A stretch of DNA of 64,000 nucleotides from Sphagnum compactum. Lineage: Eukaryota > Bryophyta > Sphagnopsida > Sphagnales. The DNA lies in the NCBI GenBank assembly GCA_965153455.1, contig OZ234497.1:16237872-16301871 (forward strand), written 5' to 3'. Position numbers and translations under genes: made by a program. The notes under the pieces were generated by a model. The model searched no databases. It was not told the origin of the DNA and saw nothing but the letters and a program-made list of their open reading frames with translations. This document shows positions 12,603 to 22,139 of the stretch, one piece after another (the first letter of the stretch is position 1; each line of letters begins with the position of its first letter).

Positions 12603-12815
12603 GATTTTCTGGAGCATTTCTGAAGGGAGTTTCCTTCAGTTCAACAGTGACACATATGAGGGGTGTCCAGCTGCCGACTCAAACATCCGACTGCCCTGCT
12701 TCGAGGGTCATGGATTCTGGCAGGGTATCCGCTTGTTTGATGCGGGAGGCGACCATCCTTTTGTTTATATCTCTCTTGGACTGAAGGGAGCTCCCCTCGC
12801 TGTGCTGCAAATTTC
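12603..12815 (+). ncRNA. MIR319: MIR319 precursor (pre-miR319 foldback)
   Basis: The 3' arm carries TTGGACTGAAGGGAGCTCCC (12776-12795), the canonical miR319 sequence. The 5' arm 12625-12645 (GGGAGTTTCCTTCAGTTCAA plus C) pairs with 12775-12795 at 20 of 21 positions, counting three G-U wobbles; only C12645:C12775 is unpaired. The stem continues outward (AGCA 12613-12616 with TGCT 12803-12806). It also continues inward, with TCAAACA pairing with TGTTTGA and CCCTGC with GCAGGG around a loop near 12700-12715. A long foldback of about 200 nt with the miRNA on the 3' arm and a conserved upper stem is the hallmark of miR319/miR159 precursors, which are known to be cut from loop to base. Known targets in other plants are TCP and GAMYB-type transcription-factor mRNAs. 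Precursor ends are estimated from pairing. Confidence 0.95.
12775..12795 (+). ncRNA. miR319: mature miR319
   Basis: As RNA this is C + UUGGACUGAAGGGAGCUCCC. Starting at 12775 gives the CUUGGACUGAAGGGAGCUCC form that I recall from moss. Starting at 12776 gives the angiosperm register, in which the 21st base here is C instead of the usual U. The exact 5' end cannot be read from DNA. The GGACUGAAGGGAGCUCC core separates miR319 from miR159, which has GGAUUGAAGGGAGCUCU. Confidence 0.93.
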
Positions 12816-13080
12816 GACTCCACACCTCGTGACGACCTAGCAACTCATGGGACGTGATATATCCGCTATAAACGTGCCGTAAGAAGCTGACCTTCTTCTA
12901 CAATCTTTTGTTTCTTGAGCATTTCTTAATTCAGGACCTTTCTAGCTGCCACTTTTGACAGCGTCTGAAAGAATTGAGAGCAGCTCGCCTTGTGTAGCGG
13001 ATTAATATTTCACGAATCTATCTTTTTGTGATCTCCAACACGTTCATCAATAACACTCTGCAGTACTGTTCTTAGGACAT

Positions 13081-13418
13081 CTTTCCATTAGGCCGCTGAT
13101 CACAGCAGTCTTCCATTATGTTTTTTCAACTGCCTGTGCTCACAGTCATCTCACAGATCTGCAGGCTAATCATTGAACAATTGCGCGTTCAAACTGTGCA
13201 GACTCACGATACAATGATATGTGTCCTTTTTGTCATGAGAAGATGTGTTCCCATAATTCCTAGAACACTATAAATTGTATATTTTCACCACACTTGCAGC
13301 TCTCCAATGGAAAGCGACTAGCCCTGCAGCAAGAATCAAGACCCTATGTCAGTGGCTTTCCATTACACTGCTGTGATCAAAGCACACCTCTGTGTAACTG
13401 TAATCGCCTAATGGAAAG
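13081..13418. repeat. inverted-repeat element downstream of MIR319
   Basis: CTTTCCATTAGGC at 13081-13093 is perfectly inverted at 13406-13418. TGATCACAGCAGT at 13097-13109 is perfectly inverted at 13367-13379. Inside, AATGGAAAGC near 13310 faces GCTTTCCATT near 13356. This looks like a MITE of about 340 bp with nested palindromes. No convincing target duplication is present: flanks GGACAT and AGACCC differ. It would lie in the 3' part of a long MIR319 primary transcript or just beyond it. Confidence 0.7.
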
Positions 13419-16234
13419 AGACCCTTAGATGTTAACCTTTTTTCTTTTATGTGCTCTGGCGACCTTCTCACTTCGAGCCCACCCAACTCAACTTCATCCG
13501 CTGTGATCAAATTGCTGCATTGTTTTACAGTAGCAGATCCTTAACGCATTCCTGATTAGTAGGCTCATTTCTCAGTGCACTACCCCTGCACCTTTGGTTC
13601 ATATTTTTACTTCCAAGACGGGACCACTATCCTTCACATATGCGCTGTTTTGTAAACCGTTCATCTGGTCAGGTCGCATGTGCATGAAATGTGTAATTTG
13701 GTATATACAGCTCCATGTGGTGTCCGAGTTCGTGCGCCTGACTCAATTGCGCTTATAACTATTTCTGCAATGCAGTGTGCACGAATAGTGTTGAAGCTGC
13801 TGTATGTACAGTGTTTTTAGACAAGTATACAGGTAGCTTGCTAAGCAGTCATAGGAAGGCAAACCATAATTGGACCCTTGTCGCACAGCCGTAACGGATT
13901 TTTCACATGAGTGAAAAACATTGAGCTCATGCGAATTATTTTGTCTTTGAACGCATTGTAACCTACAGTGCTTAATTGCTCCAAGTTTCTCTTGTTTCCA
14001 AAGCCAGGGGTGGGGAAAATAGACCGGAATATAGAAAATATTGCAAATTAAGGAAATAGCTGTGTACATGTAGAAAAGAAACCTGATTGTCATGTCCAGC
14101 CTAATTCTCTTCCTACTAGTATACTCTGAATTAATTTGACGAGGTGACTGCTACATAGTGCATATCGACCTTGCTACCATTCGAGGATGATGGAAAGTTG
14201 TAGTAGACGTTAATGATATGATCATGTTCTGACGGCGTCAGTTGTTAGACTCTATCGACGTGGTATCATTTATATACAAAGCATGATTTCACTTTAACCA
14301 TGATACGCAAGCGGCCGGAGCAACCAATAAATTACGTACTGCAGCCCGTTAGAGCGCACGACAATGTCCATGAAATCGCGTGTTGCTCTTAAGAGTCCCG
14401 CTGAGTGACACTGCCAGTCTCTCTTGTGTATTACACCAACCGGACATAAAAGCGTGATCTGCCATTATGCTTGACAGCAAGCTTGACTCTATTACATTTT
14501 TTAATAGACCTTGAATCTCGGCACCATCAGTGCAGTACTTAGGTGTATTTTCTGTTACGTAGCTACTTATATCCCTTAGTTGTCGGCTTTCTCTTCTGCG
14601 GCTGATCTGATTAAGCGCTTAGTATCCTTGATCTGCTGCTGGTTATTGGTATCTTGCTTTTGCTGTACCTTTTATCATTCTAGTCTCGCTATCCATATAA
14701 TTTCACTAAAAGTATTCTGAAAGTCAAACACGTGAACTCACGCCAATTACACGTTAAAGAGTCTAATAAGAGTTACAAACAATTTGCATGGTAAAGCCTC
14801 GACTGAATATTCAAGACCCATCTCTAGAGACATAAAATAGCGTTTGTTTCGCTTATACATATATATATACATACATTTCTGAAGTTAGTCTTGTCACAAA
14901 TTTCCAATACTAAACTAGTACGGGCGCTTAAGTCGGAAACAAGGGAATTTAAGCGATCTATGAGCAAATAATTTAGATTTGAATCATTTGACTTCATCGA
15001 CTGTGAATATGCCAATTCATACACAATTCTCTCATCTCTTATACATGCAGTCCAAACTCCATCACAGCGAGCGAGAGCAATTCAGCTCTGGAGTTTGGAA
15101 GCAGACAGACCCGCAAACTATGTCCTGAACTGCAAACAGTTCAATGATTATACCGGTAACTGTGTAATTTGTCATATCGGTTGTGGCAGATCAGAACAGG
15201 CCGCCACTCGGTACTTACCACGGGGTTCAAGTCCCCAACAATTAAAGAGTTGATGCAGACTCGTATTTTGACGATTGTACGTTTTATTTAGCCCATTCAG
15301 CATGTATACAAGACAAGATGATCTAGAACTCATATATATCCCTACCTTCTTTTGTGTGTTGGTCCAGTGTTGGTTCATGTAAACCCATTTTCCCTGGTAA
15401 CATCCGGGGCATATCTTCGGATATGAATTGATGGGACGAAAGGGTGGTCTTGGTCCTTATCACTAATTTTTGCCCGTTGAATAAGTGTTTTGGGAAACTA
15501 TTGGATTTTATTTTTATTTTTACTGTAAATTCCACTAATTTTGTTACTTTTTTCTGAAATTTTCGCTATCAAAAAAAATCTTTTGAAAACAAAACAGAAC
15601 CGAAACAAAAAAATAACCTGGTCGTTATCAGCCCCCATTGGCGATGGCCTCACAACCCTACTGGCCTGTGTCTGTTGGGGGGGCGTTTGTATGGAAGAAG
15701 GGTCTATCTTTAGATCCTTCCAGGAGTTCAGGTGCTGGTTCAAGGCCAATAGACAAAGTGACAGAAACTGAAATTTTTGGAAGTGAAGATAGACTAAAAT
15801 CCTGCCATATTTTATTGACAGCCTGTCTGGACCTTACAGAACATGTAAGGCCCTGCATAGCCTAGTAGATTCTTTACACATTATAAGCTGTCCTTCATAT
15901 TCACAGTGAACTATGAAAAACGACTGGGTTTTCAAAGCTGAGCAATGCCTTATACTTGAGCACATTCTTCTTGTGGAATACCCATCCAAAGCCCAGTTAT
16001 ACCCAGGGCCACACAATCTAGGTGATTGTCAGTGATCCTGGTTCGGGCCTTGGGTCATGAGCGCAGCTAGGTCAGGAGCCATTAGGAAAACATATGCTCA
16101 TCATTTGGTATTATTTCATCTTTCATCATCCATATTTTATATTTTACATTCATTTATATTCATAAAGTATTTTCATCCATATTTTTTCACATTCATTCAT
16201 ATTCAATCTATTGATCTCAAAATGTTAGTGAAGT
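13419..16234. other. GC-richer island downstream of MIR319, no protein gene recognised
   Basis: Composition stays less AT-rich than the surroundings until about 15.9 kb, with few long A/T runs and no long open frame with known motifs. An 11-bp perfect inverted repeat, TCCAAACTCCA (15051-15061) and TGGAGTTTGGA (15089-15099), forms a short hairpin. A TA-rich run lies at about 14857-14872. The region may include the rest of the MIR319 primary transcript, but its end is not visible. Confidence 0.5.
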
Positions 16235-16410
16235 GGATGTTATTGTTACACTTGTGAAAAAATGGTTTAGTGGTTAGCTTCTTACTATGTCCTCAAAGAG
16301 GTTGTGAGTTCAAACCCATCTTAACAAAAGCCTAAGGCATGTAGGTTGGGGGATCAAGGGCTTCAAAAGGTCAAATCTAAAATCTAATTTTTTATTTTTT
16401 ATTTTTTTCC
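16235..16410 (+). repeat. tRNA-derived SINE, copy 1
   Basis: It carries a pol III A box TAGTGGTTAGC (16268-16278) and a B box GAGTTCAAACCC (16306-16317). Text GCATGTAGGTTGGGGG and a T/A-rich tail (16388-16410) follow. A second copy on the minus strand near 25640-25825 plus 28736-28770 shares the leader TTATTGTTACACTTGTGA, both boxes and the GCATGTAGGTTGGGG body. That establishes it as a dispersed family. This copy is uninterrupted and serves as the empty site for the MITE insertion in copy 2. Confidence 0.8.
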
Positions 16411-16416
16411 TCTTTT

Positions 16417-17219
16417 GGGTAAATTCACAGTTGGGCTACACAAAAAGAATGTCTCGCCCCAAAATCATTATTTTGAATGACCATTTGACCATTACACTTA
16501 CGAAATAATTTTATTAGTAATTTTTTTTTGTTTCATTAGATATTACATACTTCTTCATTAAAATGGTGGTGATTTTTTGTAATTTGGATGATTAAAACAT
16601 GTCCTTAAGTGTCCTAAAAGATGACTCAAAAATTGTGTTTCATTGCGTCGTTTTATCAAAAAGGACTCACCAGGACTAACAATATTTATTGAAATTGCTC
16701 CATATTTTGATCACAAATAAAATAAAGTATGTTCTATATGATGGCACAAATTTTGTGTATGATAAATTACCAAATTTTGTGGAATTGATGTTAGAATCTT
16801 GGATTTTTTCATAAAATAGATGCGTTGATAAGGATAATCAAACTAATTTTGTTAATTACAAATTTACATTCCAAGGTTTGGAACAAAAAAATAGGGGACG
16901 TGGGTGCAAAAAATAGGACATTATTTGATGTTTTTAATAGGGTTTTGGCACTCTAAATGAAAGTATGTCATTCTAGAATGTCAAAATAGTCCTACATTCC
17001 TTTTTGGTTTATACTTGAACAAGACATTCAAAATTTGTTCAATTGATTAAAATCGTTCATTATAATATTTTTTGGATAAAAGCCTAAACATACATAGCCC
17101 CCTTTCATTGTTTAGCATCTCAAAACATTCATTTTGCTAAGTCCTTACTTTAAGACTCGGGACATAGGACAAATGGGTGTCATGGTTCCTATTGTGGTAC
17201 CCCAACCATGAATGCACCC
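16417..17219. mobile_element. 803-bp terminal-inverted-repeat element, family 2, copy 1
   Basis: The left end GGGTAAATTCACAGTTGGG matches the reverse complement of the right end, GGGTGCATTCATGGTTGGGG, and the similarity runs on through TACCACAATAGGAA. A full-length relative is at 32459-33268; shared internal text includes CCTACATTCCTTTTTGGTTT-like sequence and the GGTGTCATGGTTCCTATTGT end. No transposase frame is present, so it is non-autonomous. The superfamily is undetermined. It sits directly after the SINE tail. Confidence 0.75.
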
Positions 17220-17461
17220 TTTTGATATTTTTGTTTCTAAAATCATTATCTTCTATGCCTATATAATATATGTGCAATCTAAACAAAAATAGAAACCAAA
17301 TATGAAATATGATTTTTTTAATTATCTATAAATTTATTCCATTTTGGCATTCTTATTTTTAAAATCATAATGGTCCATGGTTGGTTAGGATATCCTTTAA
17401 CACTTTTGAAATGGGAACCTTTGCCAATTATAACTAAGCGCGTAGGCTTCGATTTTTCCGA

Positions 17462-17700
17462 AGCAGGGGTCGAAACTGCAGCGGTTAGGAAGTTACAACC
17501 TTTTAGATAAGAACTAGCCAACCCATGAGTATACCATGAAGTCACAAAAGTTGTACCTATGAACCACCCACCTAGTGAGAAATAGGCACAGGGAAAAAGC
17601 AATAGGCCAGACCAACCTACAAATACGAAACGGTCTCTTCTTAGCCAGTCATCCATACTATCGAATAAACCCTTCGGTTTTTTAGAAGACTTTCCAATGG
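17462..17700 (-). pseudogene. psbD: chloroplast psbD fragment in nuclear DNA (NUPT)
   Basis: Read on the minus strand this encodes about 79 residues of photosystem II protein D2, starting just after the usual N-terminus ([14 protein letters not shown]). It continues through [20 protein letters not shown] and [18 protein letters not shown] to [12 protein letters not shown]. Differences from the usual protein include S for A in the AYFSLGGWF stretch, I for T just after it, and K for E in SSYLKG. The frame stays open, so the insertion is not ancient or has by chance kept its frame. At 17461 the match stops abruptly and unrelated sequence follows in frame, giving a 112-codon chimeric open frame. 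D2 needs about 350 residues, so this cannot be functional. The other break falls within the N-terminal codons, at 17700. Confidence 0.93.
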
Positions 17701-18479
17701 AAAAATATGGGGGAGATACAAAATAAAATTAGTAACATTTTATATATATGTAAATGGTTAATGGAAACATAGTTTTGCCATAAAAAATGCCCATTAGATG
17801 CCAATAAAAAAGTTCATACTTTATCATATTGCAACAAATGATAAACCTCATTCCAACTCAATGTTGGTTAGTGGATGAAGATATCAACCTTCAAATCACA
17901 AGACATCCCATTGGCAAACATGAAATACAAATGTTTGCATGGGACATATTTTCCTTTCTTTCCGATAGAAAATGACAACATAGAAACAAAATTAATGCAA
18001 ATACAAGTAGGGTAACCTCAGATTGTGACATCATAAACATTGTCATGTACCATGGAACCAACAATTGACATCATGTACACATGTCCAATCCCAAGTGGAA
18101 ACTTGCATCAATGTTATGCAAAATTCATATATCATTAAGTTAACTGACTCCCATTTGCAATCATGAAGTTCACCTTGTTAACCTCATCAAATTGACTTCC
18201 CATCACATTTTGATGGGGTTTGTTGTGCGCTAGGTGGAGGTTTTTGGTGTTGATCAATGATGATCACCTCCTTCAAATGTCATGTACTTCAATAAATCCT
18301 TAGGTGTTAGGAATAAACATCTTGGTAAACAAAAATTGACTTCTTCAAAACACATAATTTTTAGGGTTGTCAACGTGTCCATGTGTCCGTCACGACATGA
18401 CAGATGCATCTAAACATAAACGCACCCTTGCATCACGTCAATATAAGGTCAACCTACAATAACTTAAAGTCAACCTAGG
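17701..18479. other. AT-rich, no feature seen
   Basis: Nothing beyond simple AT-rich sequence and short unrelated open frames. The text grades into the hairpin satellite at about 18.4-18.5 kb. Confidence 0.5.
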
Positions 18480-20197
18480 TCAAAAGCACTCTCAGGTTGC
18501 TCGAGTTAAGCTTATGGGCAACCAAAATTGGACCTATTTTGGTCATCGTAAACCTTGTGGTGACTAAAACATTTAGGGCACCATACCTTGTGGCAACCAA
18601 AAGAAATTTCAATCACCACAAGGTATAGCAACCGAATTTTTTCAATCACCAAGCCCTACAGCGACTGAAAATTGACCTTGTGGTGACCAAAAAAAAATTT
18701 GATCACCACAATGTTGAGCAACTGAATTTTTTCAATTGCCAAACCCTACAACAACTGAAAATTTTTTATCACCAACACTGCGATGACCAAAAATTTGTGG
18801 TCACCCTTCTCTATGGCAACCAAAATTATTCAACCACCATCAGATAGTGGCAGTCTCTCGAATCGCAATCGAAGTTTTTTTGGTTGCCATCTGACACATC
18901 CCCACCATCAGATGGACTAAAATTTTTTAGTCACTAAAAGGGGTGCAAGCATCAACTATTATTTCAGAAAAACAACCCCTGCTTTCCTTTTTGGGCGATT
19001 GCAAAGTTTTGGTTGCCATCTGATGGTGTGGGTGTGTCGGATGGCAATCAAAATTCTTTTGTTGCCATCCGACAATTAGGGGCATGTCGGATAACGACCA
19101 AAGATTTTTTGATCACCATCCCACACACCCCCACTATTCGATGGCAACCAAATTTTCTTGGTTGCCATCAAAGCAGGGCATGTCACATGGTTTTGGAAAG
19201 CCCTTAACAAGGGCTTTCCAAAAAGATGGCACAAGCTAGCCTTCTGTGGTGACCAAAAAAACTTCAGTTGCCATAATCACTATGCAGAGGGTGACAAAAA
19301 AAAATTTGTCGCCACCCAACACACCCCCACCATCAACTAAAATTTTTCGATTGCCCAAAAAGGAAAATGGGGGTTGGTTTTCCAAAATGATAGCACATGG
19401 CCACACCCTTTTTGACGACCAAATATTTTCAGTCGCCATACGATGGTGCAAGTGTGTTGGATGGCGACTGAATTTTTTTGGTCGCCATCCGAAAGATCGC
19501 CACTATCCTATGGTAACTAAATATTTTTGGTCACCACGACAAGGGCTTTCCAAAAAATATGACGCACCCCCTTTTTGTGATGACCAAAAAGTTTTGGTTG
19601 CCACAAGGAAGGGCAATTGAAAAAATTTCGATCGCCGCAACATTCGCAACTAAAAATTCTTTGGTCACCACAAAGGGGGCCAACCAGATTTCTTCAATTG
19701 CCCATCCTTGTGGCAACTAAAAAAAATTCAATCACCACAGGGGGACGATTGAAATGGGACAAGGTGTGGCGACCGAAAATTTTTGGTCACCATCCCACCA
19801 TCATTATATTTCAAATGGCGACCAAATTGTTTTAGTTGCCACAAAAAGGGGGTTGTCATATTTTTTAGAAAGCTTTTGTCGAGAGTCACCAAAAGGTTCT
19901 CAATAAAACATGTGGCATGCCCCCTTTTCTAACAATTGAAAAACCTTTGGTCACCATCCAAGAAATTATGACAATTGGATGGCGACCATATTTTTTTTAG
20001 TCGCCCATCCTTATGGGGGACTGAAACAAACAAAAGGGGGTTTGTCATATTCCTCCCTTTTCAATTTCCATCCAACAACAACGACCAGATTTGATGGTGA
20101 GGACTAAATCCATTTTGTTTACCATCCAACAATGGTAATCGAATTTGGTGACGACCAATCGATCGCCACTTAACAAGGCCAAAGGAATTCAACCAAT
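18480..20197. repeat. hairpin-rich satellite, left block
   Basis: The text is a chain of imperfect palindromes built on one motif: a GGCGACCAAAA-type half followed by TTTTGGTCGCC, often flanked by GTGTCGGATGG / CCATCCGACAC halves. One clear example is 19455-19495 (GTTGGATGGCGACTGAATTT then TTTTGGTCGCCATCCGAAA). The purine and pyrimidine at CG/CA/TG positions vary, as expected of methylated C decaying to T. Many open frames cross it on both strands and all are by-products. AAGCCCTTAACAAGGGCTTT near 19199 is a further short palindrome. Confidence 0.8.
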
Positions 20198-20214
20198 GTG
20201 AGCAAATTTAGTTG

Positions 20215-20640
20215 CCATTTAGTGAAAACCCCTCTTTTTATTTTCTTCTTCCTTCCCCACCATCTGGGGTTTTTGTTTTCCTTGTTTTTTAGTTTTTCAC
20301 CCCCCCCCCTGTTTTGCTTGTTTTCTTGTTTCTTTCATCCCCACTCCCCTTTTGTTTTTTTTGTTTTTTTTTTGTACACCCTCGCCTTTTAATCTTTCTT
20401 CTTTCATCCCCCTCTCATTTATTTTTATTTTTCTTTGGTTACTAACCCCCTTTTTGTTTTGTTTTCCTTTTTCTTTCATTTTTGCCCTATGTTTTTCCCC
20501 TTCTTTTTATGTTCCCACCCCCTAATTTTCCCCTTTTTTTTTCTCCCTCTGCTTAATCTTGCCAATATTTTCCCCTTGTTTTTTTTTTCTTTTTTTCCTT
20601 TTTTTTTCCCCTCCCCTTGTTTTCATTGTCATTTCATGCC
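20215..20640. repeat. 0.4-kb polypyrimidine tract
   Basis: The plus strand is almost pure C/T for about 425 bases, with runs of T and C up to about 10 (CCCCCCCCCC near 20300). It separates the two hairpin-satellite blocks. Such tracts can form triplex structure and are prone to slippage; the reading frames over it (F/P/S/L-rich) are not genes. Confidence 0.9.
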
Positions 20641-20649
20641 CTTCCCTCC

Positions 20650-21010
20650 CATGCATTTTTGGGCAACCAAAAAAATTTGGTCGCCATCAAATACTAGGGG
20701 TGTATCGAATGGCGACTGAAAAGATTTGATCCCCATCCAACATACCCCTAGCATCGGATGGTGATCGAAATTTTTCGATCGCCCAAGAGGTAAAGTGAGG
20801 AAGCAAGGGATGATTTTAGGGTTTTTGGTCACCATCCGACACACCCCCACTATCTGATGGCGACTGAATGTTTTCAGTCGTCAGGAAAGGGGGGTGTGTC
20901 ATATGTTTTTGGAAAGCCTTTGACGCTATGGCAACCGAAAATTTCCAGTTGCTGTAGGATTGGCGACCAAAATCCGTTTTCGGTCACCATTTGTAACGAG
21001 GGCTACCCAA
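20650..21010. repeat. hairpin-rich satellite, right block
   Basis: The same motif as the left block continues after the pyrimidine tract. For example, GGGGTGTATCGAATGGCGAC (20698 on) faces the complementary CCCATCCAACATACCCC half ending near 20748, a palindrome of about 50 nt. Another copy at about 20830-20880 carries CATCCGACACACCCCCACTA and GGCGACTGAATG. Confidence 0.8.
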
Positions 21011-22139
21011 ATGTCAATGAAACATTTCTTGCATCCATCTTAATAGACATGATGGACGCATCAAGACAAACACCAACATGACGCTTAATGCAAAATGGCC
21101 GCGTCACATTAGTTTTGACAACCTTGACAATTTCACTAATTGTGATATTTGTGCTTAACATCATTAACCATATAGTGGGCAAGGATGGATGTGTAAAAAT
21201 AGATGCTCAAACTACACCTTCTACACATCTATGGACATCATTAGCACAAAACTAAACCTTATGATCTTATGATTCCAAGCAAGCTTTAGGTTTAAATAAA
21301 TCTAAGTATGTTGGGGCTAGAGTCCCATTTTTTCCCTATGCAATGAATGCCTTACACTTCCTCCCAAAAATCACACAAATTACAGTACATTACACCCTAA
21401 ATATTGGTCTTGTGCATTCAGTATGCCATCTTGCTTGAATGCAATTTGTTTCCCCAACTTTTTATGATGTAGATGGAATTCCCTTAGCAATGGATGCCAT
21501 GTCTACAATAGACTTGGATTGAAAAGATGATGGAAGCACAATATGTGGTGAAGAATCAAAAGGCATTACTACACAATGATGAGGGACAAAAAAATTATCT
21601 TTGTCACTATGATGTATGTAAATCTCCTACAAACCTTGGTGGTGTTCCCAATTTTCACTTACAAATCCCAAACCTTTCTTCCCCGTCAAGCCTTACTATT
21701 TTATCCTGAAGGGAAGAAGAGGATGCAAGGTGATTAAAGGTCTTTGCCATCTTGTGAAGATCCCCTGACCGATTTGTTGCTCACAAACATAATTCATTGT
21801 TGTTTGGACCATGTCTTATACTTCTTCCCATAAGATAATCCTTATACATTGATTGTTGGACAAGTGTTTAGATGATAATGAGGTCATTAGTTGTTGTATC
21901 ATAAAAATCAACAAATATTTTGCCAAGTTGCATCAACCATGCATTTTGCACAATTTTTGCCAAATTGTAAGGTGGCAAGTTGGCATCATCTTGCAAGTCC
22001 ATAATTTTCAAGAAGAAAATTTACATGTCAAATCTAGAAACTATGGGACACAATAAAAACATATAATTTGACATGGGAAATTTCAATTGGACAATAAAAC
22101 ATGTAATGAAAAGATTAAATAATGAGAAAATGGAACTCA
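21011..22139. other. AT-rich, no gene recognised
   Basis: Short open frames only, with no recognisable motif. It lies downstream (minus-strand sense) of the transposase-like pseudogene and could contain its unrecognisable 3' part. Confidence 0.4.

Noticed and set aside
12292-12840. 182-codon open frame as a protein-coding gene
   Set aside because: Its first 24 codons have no ATG start, it resembles no protein, and it overlaps the complete MIR319 foldback, which explains the conservation. Kept only as a finding (158 codons from the ATG).
15175-15240. tRNA gene suggested by GGGGTTCAAGTCCCC
   Set aside because: The T-arm shape is perfect, but no matching acceptor stem, D-arm or anticodon arm can be found upstream.
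17318-17461. C-terminal 33 or more codons of the psbD chimera as further plastid sequence
   Set aside because: It does not continue psbD, and I recognise no other plastid gene in any frame; treated as flanking nuclear DNA.
19236-19835. Open frames in the hairpin satellite (e.g. 19246-19620)
   Set aside because: Frames occur on both strands in the same place and repeat the palindromic unit; there is no coding signature.
20198-20719. F/P/L-rich frames (94 and 64 codons)
   Set aside because: Direct translation of a polypyrimidine tract.
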